A DNA stretch of 12,619 bases from Psychromonas sp. (GTDB taxonomy: Bacteria; Pseudomonadota; Gammaproteobacteria; Enterobacterales; Psychromonadaceae): the NCBI GenBank assembly GCA_023145575.1, contig JAGLDN010000367.1:1-12619 (forward strand). Direction: 5' to 3'. The position numbers and the translations under genes are program-made. The notes under the pieces were generated by a model. The model ran no database searches. It was not told the origin of the DNA and saw only the letters and a list, made by a program, of their open reading frames with translations. Below, piece by piece: positions 1 to 6,577 of this stretch; position 1 is the first letter of the stretch; every line of letters starts with the position of its first letter.

Positions 1-101
1 CCGAAGGGCAAGGTAACTTGCACAAATTAGCGTTGTTATAAAATATCGACTTAGAATAACTATTTAGGAATTAAAGTCTTTATTTTTAATTCGTCCTTTG
101 G

Positions 102-120
102 TGATTAACGCAGTTAATCA
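102..120 (+). other. Perfect 7-bp hairpin
   Basis: TGATTAA (102-108) pairs exactly with TTAATCA (114-120) across the loop CGCAG. No T-run follows, so it is not a classical terminator. It lies 16 nt before a 21-codon mini-ORF (ATG at 137) that has an AGAGG sequence about 8 nt before its start. Role unknown. Confidence 0.4.
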
Positions 121-372
121 TCGAGAGGGCAATTTTATGCCTAACTACTTGCCACAATTTGCCGATCTGACTTTCAAAATGAAGCAACATCGGTATATAT
201 AAGTTCCTCGCATTATTGATTTCTGGTATTGGTGATTCTAAATTCAAGTTAGTGCGCCAAATAGCGCGCCAAAAAAATCGCTGTGCATATGAGAAATTTT
301 TTTAATATCGAAGATATCAAAAGCTGTAATACTTAATTTATTCTCATTTAACGGAAAGAGATAACGTCAAGC

Positions 373-408
373 ATAAGAATAAGAATAAGAATAAGAATAA
401 GAATGAGA
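373..408. repeat. Hexanucleotide tandem repeat (ATAAGA)5 + ATGAGA
   Basis: Five perfect ATAAGA units (373-402) are followed by one variant ATGAGA (403-408). It is a simple-sequence repeat about 340 bp upstream of ilvI. Such tracts change length by slippage, and a change of one unit would shift upstream regulatory DNA by 6 bp. I see no gene across it, so any effect would be on spacing or DNA shape. Confidence 0.85.
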
Positions 409-443
409 CAGAAGGCCTATCAACGATTGTCGATACTAATCTT

Positions 444-471
444 CTGTCATTTGTCTGTCATTTGTCTGTCA
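444..471. repeat. 11-bp direct repeat CTGTCATTTGT, about 2.5 copies
   Basis: CTGTCATTTGT occurs at 444-454 and 455-465, then CTGTCA begins a third copy at 466-471. The period is about one helical turn, so the CTGTC motifs face the same side of the DNA, as expected for a protein-binding array. The first copy overlaps CTTCTGTC (441-448), the right arm of a perfect 8-bp inverted repeat whose left arm is GACAGAAG (407-414). Binding by a regulator is inference. Confidence 0.75.
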
Positions 472-544
472 AATAAAAAAAATATTAATTCTTTTATGGT
501 TGCTTCCCTTTTTATTGTCCTGTCCATGCTGCCTTTTTTTCAAC

Positions 545-566
545 AAAAACTGAATTACCAATTCAG
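545..566 (-). terminator. Terminator-like hairpin facing the minus strand
   Basis: CTGAATT (550-556) and AATTCAG (560-566) form a perfect 7-bp stem with a 3-nt loop. Read on the minus strand the stem is followed directly by TTTTT (complement of A545-A549), the shape of an intrinsic terminator. The stem has few G-C pairs. No minus-strand gene lies upstream of it within this gap, so it would end an unseen antisense or small RNA, or may be chance. Confidence 0.3.
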
Positions 567-642
567 CAGGTAAGATGAGTTGCAATGCATGATATTGTCT
601 TACAAAACTTTCACCAAACAAAGTAATTCATTTAATGCAGTT

Positions 643-728
643 GTACCACTTTGCTATGTACAATGGTAATATATTCTGAGTTCATCTCCACCCGATACAG
701 GTGGTACATGAAACAATTTACCAATTGT
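643..728 (+). promoter_or_regulatory. Possible structured ilvI leader with competing stems
   Basis: GTACCAC (643-649) is fully complementary to GTGGTAC (701-707). ATGTAC (656-661) is complementary to GTACAT (704-709). CCACC (688-692) can instead pair with GGTGG (700-704). These pairings share the segment around 700-709 and so exclude one another. A separate perfect stem, ACAATT (713-718) with AATTGT (723-728) and a 4-nt loop, sits immediately before the ilvI Shine-Dalgarno sequence. This could tune ilvI translation or transcription, but no transcript start is known. Confidence 0.3.
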
Positions 729-747
729 CTATATAGGAGTAATTATT

Positions 748-2472
748 ATGGAAATGTTATCTGGCGCACAAATGGTCGTTCGCTCACTGCAAGATCAAGG
801 AATAAAACATATTTTCGGCTACCCAGGAGGATCTGTTTTAGATATTTACGATGCAATTTTTAACTGCAGTGAAATTGAGCATATTTTAGTTCGCCACGAA
901 CAAGCAGCTGTCCACATGGCTGATGCATATTCACGATCAACTGGTGGCGTTGGCACTGTTTTAGTCACCGCAGGACCTGGCGCTACAAACTGTATTACTG
1001 GTATTGTAACCGCTTATATGGATTCAATCCCCTTAGTTATTTTATCTGGACAAGTACCCACAAATTGGATTGGCGATGATGCATTTCAAGAAGCCGATAT
1101 GATTGGTATTTCTCGCCCAATTGTTAAGCACAGTTTTTTATGTCGTACAGCGGAAGAAATTCCAATCGCCATAAAAAAAGCATTCTATATTGCATCAACT
1201 GGTCGTCCAGGACCTGTTGTTGTTGATTTACCTAGAGATGCACAAAATCCATTAAATAAATTTGCATATGAATACCCTAAAGAAATCTCGTTACGTTCAT
1301 ACCACCCAACTGTAAAAGGGCATCACGGGCAAATTAAACGGGCGGTATGTGCTCTACTAGAAGCTAAAAAACCTGTACTTTATGTTGGCGGTGGCGCTGT
1401 AATATCAAATGCTTACAAACAAGTAAGAAAACTTGCTAAAGATCTAAATCTACCCGTCACTAATACATTAATGGGATTGGGAGTATTTCCAGGAGAAGAT
1501 AAACAAAATATGGGCCTGCTCGGTATGCACGGCTCTTATGAAGCAAATAGGGCGATGCATAATGCAGATTTAATTTTTGCAATCGGCGCTCGATTTGATG
1601 ATCGTGTAACAAACAATGTTGATAAGTTCTGCCCAAATGCAAAAATAATGCAAATTGATATCGACCCAACATCAATTTCTAAAAATATTCATGCCGATCT
1701 TCCTATTGTTGGCTCTATTGATATAGTGTTAGATCAATTTTTGGCGTTGCTTGCTGACATGAAAATAGAGCGTGATGCAGATACGCTTGCCAATTGGTGG
1801 AACGATATTGAAACATGGCGACAAAAAAATTGCTTTTCATATGATACCTCGACAAAGTTTATTAAGCCGCAACAAGTTATAGAAACACTTTATAAGGTAT
1901 CAAAGGGGGACGCAATTATCACATCGGATGTTGGTCAGCATCAGATGTTTGCTGCAAATTACTATCCGTTTAAAGCGCCTCGTCAATGGATAAACTCTGG
2001 CGGGGCAGGCACAATGGGCTATGGTTTACCTGCTGCAATCGGGTGTAAAGTTGCCTTTCCTGATCGTCCTGTTTGTTGCGTTACTGGCGACGGCTCAATT
2101 CAAATGAATATCCAAGAGCTTTCAACGTGTATGCAATACAATATTCCTGTTGTTGTTTTGCTGTTAAATAACCGTTCGCTTGGCATGGTAAAACAGTGGC
2201 AAAAAATGTTTTACGGCGGCAGACAATCTCAGTCATACATGGATAGCGTGCCTGACTTTGTACTTCTAGCAGAGGCTTTCAATCATGTGGGTATTAAGGT
2301 TGATCATATTGATGAGCTTGAACCTGCCATTAAACGAGCATTTGATCTGAAGGATCGACTAACCTTTATTGATGTTGCCATTGATCCTGAAGAGCATGTA
2401 TATCCAATGCAAATTAAGCTCGGTAGTATGGAAGATATGTTCTTAAGCAAAACGGAGAGAACCGATGCGTAG
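748..2472 (+). CDS. ilvI: Acetolactate (acetohydroxyacid) synthase III large, catalytic subunit
   Basis: This is the thiamine-diphosphate enzyme that joins pyruvate to pyruvate or 2-oxobutyrate, the first shared step of valine, leucine and isoleucine synthesis in the cytoplasm. The 574 residues equal the length of E. coli IlvI, and the start MEMLSGAQMVVRSL matches it closely. The N-terminal TPP domain has the catalytic glutamate in RHEQAAVHMADA (Glu51). The middle domain runs to roughly residue 350. The C-terminal TPP domain has GDGS (447-450) and NN (474-475), the metal/diphosphate motif. AGGAG lies 8 nt before the ATG. The gene overlaps ilvH by 8 nt, so the subunits are translationally coupled. 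No damage is seen. Confidence 0.97.
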   Translation: MEMLSGAQMVVRSLQDQGIKHIFGYPGGSVLDIYDAIFNCSEIEHILVRHEQAAVHMADAYSRSTGGVGTVLVTAGPGATNCITGIVTAYMDSIPLVILSGQVPTNWIGDDAFQEADMIGISRPIVKHSFLCRTAEEIPIAIKKAFYIASTGRPGPVVVDLPRDAQNPLNKFAYEYPKEISLRSYHPTVKGHHGQIKRAVCALLEAKKPVLYVGGGAVISNAYKQVRKLAKDLNLPVTNTLMGLGVFPGEDKQNMGLLGMHGSYEANRAMHNADLIFAIGARFDDRVTNNVDKFCPNAKIMQIDIDPTSISKNIHADLPIVGSIDIVLDQFLALLADMKIERDADTLANWWNDIETWRQKNCFSYDTSTKFIKPQQVIETLYKVSKGDAIITSDVGQHQMFAANYYPFKAPRQWINSGGAGTMGYGLPAAIGCKVAFPDRPVCCVTGDGSIQMNIQELSTCMQYNIPVVVLLLNNRSLGMVKQWQKMFYGGRQSQSYMDSVPDFVLLAEAFNHVGIKVDHIDELEPAIKRAFDLKDRLTFIDVAIDPEEHVYPMQIKLGSMEDMFLSKTERTDA

Positions 2473-2965
2473 ACTAATTTCTGTATTACTTGAAAATGAA
2501 TCTGGCGCCCTGTCTCGCGTCGTTGGCTTGTTTTCACAACGTGGATATAACATTGAATCATTAACTGTTTCGCCAACCAATGATAATAGTTTATCGCGAA
2601 TGACCATTGCCACTAACGTTGAAGGTCAAGAAAAGCTTGAACAAATGATGAAACAACTTCATAAGCTAGTTGATGTACTACGTGTTTCAGAGACCTCAGA
2701 AGCAGCACATGTTGAACGCGAAATAATTCTTGTTAAAGTGCGTACTCCCAACAGCGCGACACGTCAAGAAATAAAGCTATGTAGTGATGTTTTTCGTGCA
2801 CAAATTGTTGACATTAGCCCTAATCTCTATACTATTCAATTAACTGGTATTGGATCAAAACTCGATGCATTCTTACAAGTTATTCATAACACAAGTGAAA
2901 TAGTAGAAGTCGTGCGATCAGGTGTTTGTTGTATTTCGCGTGGAGAAAAAGCACTTAGGGCATAA
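2465..2965 (+). CDS. ilvH: Acetolactate synthase III small, regulatory subunit
   Basis: This 166-residue protein binds IlvI, raises its activity and confers feedback inhibition by valine; E. coli IlvH has 163 residues. An ACT domain fills about residues 1-75 (LLENESGALSRVVGLFSQRG), followed by the C-terminal domain ending ISRGEKALRA. Asn11, Gly14 and Asn29, positions known from E. coli IlvH to matter for valine binding, are all present, so the enzyme should be valine-sensitive (inference). The start ATG lies inside the end of ilvI, with GGAGAG upstream. No clear terminator follows before the next gene, 80 nt away. Confidence 0.97.
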   Translation: MRRLISVLLENESGALSRVVGLFSQRGYNIESLTVSPTNDNSLSRMTIATNVEGQEKLEQMMKQLHKLVDVLRVSETSEAAHVEREIILVKVRTPNSATRQEIKLCSDVFRAQIVDISPNLYTIQLTGIGSKLDAFLQVIHNTSEIVEVVRSGVCCISRGEKALRA

Positions 2966-3045
2966 TTAATTGTTTTTTAAAACATGGAATAAAACAAAAG
3001 ATATCTGTTGCGATTTGATCTAATGTAAATTTTAAGGGAATTAAA

Positions 3046-3663
3046 ATGAAAAAACTACTTCTAGCATTCGTTATTTTAACAGTATTTAGCACATCAGCAA
3101 TGGCTGATGCAATTGGTTTGTATGCGGGAGGTAATTATCATTACAATGAGGCAAGTTATGGTGATGCGCCTGAAACAGATACCAGCAATTATTCTGGTTA
3201 TTTGACGTTTGAACACTTTATTCCTCTGGTTCCTAATGCCAAAGTACGCTATATAGACCTAAGAAATAAAGAGGGTGATGACAGCGCTGCATTCAACGCT
3301 ATTCTATTTTACCAAATCTTCGACAATAAATTATTTAAAATAAATTTAGGGTTAGCATATACAGGTGTTAAAGATTACTCAAATGATTCAGCTGATCTGG
3401 CACAAGCATATGGTGAAGCAAAAATATATATACCGAGCACAGGAATATTTGCCTTCAGCGAAGTTGTCGGTGGTAGCGTAACAAAGGATGAAGCATTCGA
3501 TGGTAATGCTGGATTAGGCTATACATTTAATCCAGACTCGCTAATCGTGAACTTCTCCTTGCGTGCTGGCTATCGTTATCAAACAATGACTATTGATAAT
3601 GACAAAGCCGAAAAGGATCAAGTAAACCAAGGTGCCTTCGCAGGCTTAGAAGTACATATTTAA
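3046..3663 (+). CDS. Small outer-membrane beta-barrel protein, TIGR04219-like
   Basis: A 205-residue secreted protein. Residues 1-20 form a classical signal peptide (MKK, hydrophobic core, SAMA), with cleavage likely before Asp21. The mature part has alternating hydrophobic/polar stretches rich in Tyr and Gly, for example GLYAGGNYHY, ILFYQIFDNKLFKINLGLAY and VNFSLRAGYRYQ, and ends in a short amphipathic strand (FAGLEVHI). This pattern, and HFIPLVPNAKV near residue 57, resembles the TIGR04219 family of outer-membrane barrels found in marine gammaproteobacteria, whose function is unknown. The call is from memory of the family, not a search. AAGGGA lies 7 nt before the ATG. It may share the ilvIH transcript, but an own promoter is equally possible. 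Confidence 0.75.
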   Translation: MKKLLLAFVILTVFSTSAMADAIGLYAGGNYHYNEASYGDAPETDTSNYSGYLTFEHFIPLVPNAKVRYIDLRNKEGDDSAAFNAILFYQIFDNKLFKINLGLAYTGVKDYSNDSADLAQAYGEAKIYIPSTGIFAFSEVVGGSVTKDEAFDGNAGLGYTFNPDSLIVNFSLRAGYRYQTMTIDNDKAEKDQVNQGAFAGLEVHI

Positions 3664-3703
3664 TTCATAGATCAATGTTCGCTTTTAGTGCTTATCGGTT
3701 ATT

Positions 3704-3757
3704 CCCACTTGACTTCAAAATACGTAAGAATGCATAAATATTTTGAAGTAACTTGGG
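3704..3757. repeat. Imperfect inverted repeat, 19-bp arms
   Basis: The left arm (3704-3722, CCCACTTGACTTCAAAATA) and the reverse complement of the right arm (3739-3757) agree at 16 of 19 positions, with a perfect inner 11 bp (ACTTCAAAATA). The loop is 16 nt. It could fold as a cruciform or RNA hairpin. Flanking bases (TAT) also partly match. The arm resembles ends of small intergenic repeat elements in other gammaproteobacteria (TATACCCAAGTTACTTCAA type), but that likeness is from memory. The weakly T-rich sequence after it does not make a convincing terminator. Confidence 0.7.
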
Positions 3758-3942
3758 TATATATTTACATACGGCTATAGATAAACCGCCAGCAAAAGGC
3801 TTATATTTTTTTGTAACCACCAACGGTGATAATGGCAGATACAAACAAGAACATCTTGATTATGCACGCATGTTGAGTGGTTAATAAAGCGTCTATAAAA
3901 TGGTTGTCTGTGAACAAAATTGCAGTCATAGTGCTTGCCTAG
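3747..3942 (+). pseudogene. Possible decayed coding fragment
   Basis: The frame from 3747 reads without a stop to TAA at 3882, with protein-like composition (for example GLYFFVTTNG, then GRYKQEHLDYARMLSG). It has no start codon, and a stop precedes it at 3744-3746. Shifting by one base near 3880 continues with VNKASIKWLSVNKIAVIVLA to TAG at 3940, as if a frameshift split an older gene. I do not recognise the family. An unbroken 64-codon frame on the opposite strand (3775-3969) shows no better sense. It abuts the inverted repeat just upstream. The evidence is only composition and frame behaviour, so this may be chance. Confidence 0.3.
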
Positions 3943-3986
3943 CGTTACATTATGACGTAAAAATAGCATAGTTAATTATTATTGAA

Positions 3987-5501
3987 TTATTCTTCGTTAT
4001 GCAATTTTGCCCATGCTTGTGTACATTTAACTGCTCGTTTCCAACCACGGTAATCTTGATCACGTTTATCTTGATCTCCGTGAGGTTTAAATGTGTATTT
4101 AATGACATCTTTGTCTGCTATTTCATCAATGTCATCCCAAAACCCCACAGATAGCCCTGCAAGATAGGCGACGCCTAAGGCTGTTACCTCTGTTACTTTG
4201 GGGCGATGAACTGGAATGTTTAATAAGTCAGCTTGAAATTGCATCAAAAAGTTATTCACTACTGCGCCACCATCAACTCGTAGGGTTGCTAATTTAATGC
4301 CAGAATCTTCTTGCATTGCATCAATAACATCCCGTGTTTGGTAAGCAATACTTTCAAGTGTTGCGCGAATAATGTGATTTGTATTACTGCTGCGTGTTAA
4401 GCCAACAATAGTGCCTCGCGCATAGGGATCCCAATATGGCGCACTCAACCCTGTAAATGCAGGAACAACGTACACACCATTTGAGCTATCGACTTTTGTG
4501 GCAAAATATTCAGATTCTTTTGCATCAGAAAGTAATTTCATCTCATCGCGTAACCATTGAATTGATGCGCCCGCCATAAATACGGCTCCCTCTAAGCCAT
4601 AAGCAGGTTCCCCCTTTGGATCACATACTATGGTGGTTAATAAGCCATTTTTTGATGTTATTTTTTCTTTACCAGTATGCATTAACAAGAAGCAGCCAGT
4701 ACCGTAAGTATTCTTCGCTTGGCCTTTTTCAACACACATTTGCCCATAAAGTGCCGCTTGTTGATCACCTGCGATGCCTGCAATTGGAATACGCGTTCCA
4801 CTTTTACCGCCGATGTTAATTTTTCCATAGATGCTTGAAGAAGATTTTACTTCAGGTAACATTGATAATGGTATATCTAACACCTTTAATATTTTTTCAT
4901 CCCATTTAAGCACGTTAATGTTAAACAACATTGTACGAGATGCATTCGTATAATCGGTAACATGCACGTGCCGTTGTGTCATTTTCCATAAAAGCCATGT
5001 ATCAACAGTACCAAAGAGTAATTTTCCAGATCGTGCATCTTCACGAGCACCTTCGACGTTATCTAATATCCATTTAATTTTTGTCCCTGAAAAATACGGA
5101 TCAACAACGAGTCCAGTCTGCTGATGAATATAGCCTTCTAAACCACTGGCTTTTAATTGTTCGCAAGTATCTGCTGTTCGACGGCACTGCCATACAATTG
5201 CGTTATAGACAGGTTTTCCTGTATCTTTATTCCATATAATAGTTGTTTCCCGCTGGTTTGCAATTCCAATGGCAGCGATTTGATCACTGCTAATTCCAGA
5301 TTTTGCGAGCACTTCTACCAATGCTGCACTTTGTGTTGCATAAATTTCTAGCGGATCATGCTCAACCCATCCTGCTTGTGGGTAGATCTGTGTTATCTCC
5401 CGTTGAGAAGAGCAAACAATATTTGCCTTGTGGTCAAAAATGATGGCGCGCGAACTTGTGGTTCCTTGATCTAGTGAAATAATATATTTTTGATTTGACA
5501 T
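3987..5501 (-). CDS. glpK: Glycerol kinase
   Basis: It phosphorylates glycerol with ATP to sn-glycerol-3-phosphate, trapping it in the cell. With the start at 5501 the protein has 504 residues and aligns end to end with E. coli GlpK (502). An FGGY-family ATP/substrate site is seen in DQGTTSSRA (11-19), NQRE (82-85) and GIAGDQQAA (Asp246), and a nucleotide motif in TYGTGCFL and VDGGAVVNNFLM. The frame stays open to 5624, but AAGGA stands about 7 nt before the MSNQ start and the extra residues are unlike the family. It follows the glpF remnant by 49 nt. The loop GGKSGTR (231-237) corresponds to the fructose-1,6-bisphosphate site GGKGGTR of E. coli, and the C-terminal segment that binds enzyme IIA-Glc in E. 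coli has diverged. Confidence 0.96.
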   Translation of the reverse strand: MSNQKYIISLDQGTTSSRAIIFDHKANIVCSSQREITQIYPQAGWVEHDPLEIYATQSAALVEVLAKSGISSDQIAAIGIANQRETTIIWNKDTGKPVYNAIVWQCRRTADTCEQLKASGLEGYIHQQTGLVVDPYFSGTKIKWILDNVEGAREDARSGKLLFGTVDTWLLWKMTQRHVHVTDYTNASRTMLFNINVLKWDEKILKVLDIPLSMLPEVKSSSSIYGKINIGGKSGTRIPIAGIAGDQQAALYGQMCVEKGQAKNTYGTGCFLLMHTGKEKITSKNGLLTTIVCDPKGEPAYGLEGAVFMAGASIQWLRDEMKLLSDAKESEYFATKVDSSNGVYVVPAFTGLSAPYWDPYARGTIVGLTRSSNTNHIIRATLESIAYQTRDVIDAMQEDSGIKLATLRVDGGAVVNNFLMQFQADLLNIPVHRPKVTEVTALGVAYLAGLSVGFWDDIDEIADKDVIKYTFKPHGDQDKRDQDYRGWKRAVKCTQAWAKLHNEE

Positions 5502-5550
5502 TATGAATTCCTTATAAATTTTCTTAGATATTTGTATAACCTTATATTTT

Positions 5551-6293
5551 TTAATTTTTACCAGTTGGAATATCGCATTGGTTAGGAATTGTGCAGCCAT
5601 GGCCAACCTTTGGTAAATATGCACGAATGATCATAGGATATAACCATGCCGCAAGGCAGGCGCCAAAGATTGGCGCTAAAATAGGAACAATGAAATATGG
5701 AATTTTTCTTGCCCCTGTCAACGCATAATTCCAACCTTCTAAATAAGCAAAGGGTTCATCGCACCTCGAGATGCACCATTATTTTTGTCACCTAACGCTA
5801 AAATACCAAACATAAGCACACCCGTAACGACAAACTCGACAGCAAAAGCAGCTGGAACGGATAACGCTGGATTCGGATACGTTGAGAAGATACTAGCAGT
5901 TGATAATGCCGCTTTACTATTTCGTAAAAATCCATGTGAAATTTCAAAATCAAAAAATAAGTTGCGATATAAAGCATATACTAATGTGGAAGATAAAAAA
6001 GCACCTAACAACTGGGCTGCAATGTAAGGGAGTACTTTCGTTTTATCAAAGCCATGAAAAGAAGCTAAAGCGATTGTCACTGCTGGATTAATATGTCCAC
6101 CAGAAACGCCAGCAGTACAGTAAATTGCAATTGCCGCACCCAATCCCCATATAATACTAATTTCCCATTGACCAAACTGAGCGCCCGTTAATACTAAGGC
6201 GGCAACAGAGCCAACACCAAAAAATACTAATAAACCTGTGCCGATAAATTCTGCGATACATTGCCCTAGCAGATCATGTTGTTTATTTGTCAT
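5551..6293 (-). pseudogene. glpF: Glycerol facilitator, disrupted by an internal deletion and frameshift
   Basis: GlpF is the inner-membrane aquaglyceroporin for glycerol. The first part (about 184 residues) matches it well: FIGTGLLVFFGVGSVAA, the first pore box in GGHINPAVT, and a later helix near FVVTGVLMFGILALGDKNNG. It stops at TAG 5739-5741 after GAMNPLLI. A second frame continues FAYLEGWNYALTGARKIPYF and further typical C-terminal sequence to TAA at 5551-5553. Against E. coli GlpF, about 31 residues are absent, including the second NPA box and its Arg (NPARDFGPK). The product would lack a complete pore and is almost surely inactive. The second ATG (6293) is preferred because AAGGA lies 7 nt before it; the first (6299) is too close. 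Confidence 0.88.
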
Positions 6294-6345
6294 AACCATT
6301 TCCTTGATTTATGCTATTACCAATTACATTAGGTATGCGATCTAA

Positions 6346-6375
6346 ATTTTACGCAGTAAAACCAGATTTATTCAA
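6346..6375 (-). promoter_or_regulatory. Candidate sigma-70 promoter for glpFK
   Basis: On the minus strand TTGAAT (complement of 6370-6375) and TAAAAT (complement of 6346-6351) are separated by 18 nt, about 50 nt before the glpF start. Each box matches the consensus at four or five positions. It would let glpF-glpK be transcribed apart from glpD, in keeping with the 278-nt gap between them. AT-rich DNA gives many chance matches. Confidence 0.3.
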
Positions 6376-6577
6376 TGCGTAAATTGCGCTTACTTTTAAG
6401 AAACTTCCAACAAGGGAGTAGGTTATTTTAAACTGGAAAATACAAAAGTTATTTATTGTAATGAGTATAACGAGATTGAGTTTATGCTGGTGTTCTGGAT
6501 CGTGAGATCATTGCGTGTTTGTAGAGTGAACGTATGAGTATATAATTATAGTGCTATTTTATGCCACGCGTTAGGGC

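Larger units (their letters stand above)
1..747. other. Gene-free stretch upstream of ilvIH, rich in short repeats and hairpins
   Basis: I see no convincing protein or RNA gene here. It contains a GCAAG-GTAA-CTTGC hairpin with a GNRA-type loop at 8-21, a perfect 7-bp stem with a 5-nt loop at 102-120, a hexanucleotide repeat at 373-408, an 11-bp direct repeat at 444-471, a terminator-like hairpin facing the minus strand at 545-566, and several stems just before the ilvI start. Two mini-ORFs (137-202 and 496-573) are possible but unproven. E. coli ilvIH is controlled by Lrp over a long upstream region, so a long regulatory region would be natural, but I cannot recognise Lrp sites or a firm promoter by eye. 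Confidence 0.6.

Noticed and set aside
1..21. CCGAAGG plus GCAAG/CTTGC stem, recalling part of a glycine riboswitch
   Set aside because: The essential following bases (CTCTCAGG and the AAAGGAC segment) are absent, and the rest lies outside the window.
651..863. 70-codon frame overlapping the start of ilvI
   Set aside because: It runs into ilvI in a different frame, has no branched-chain codon cluster and no family likeness.
2304..2576. 90-codon minus-strand frame across the ilvI/ilvH junction
   Set aside because: A shadow of two well-supported genes, with no protein-family features.
3786..3826. Short stems near a T-run as a terminator for the barrel gene
   Set aside because: Stems are only 3-4 bp and the spacing to the T-run is poor.
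5502..5624. Longer glpK with 41 extra N-terminal residues
   Set aside because: The extra part overlaps the glpF tail in another frame, is unlike the family, and the MSNQ start has a good AAGGA site.
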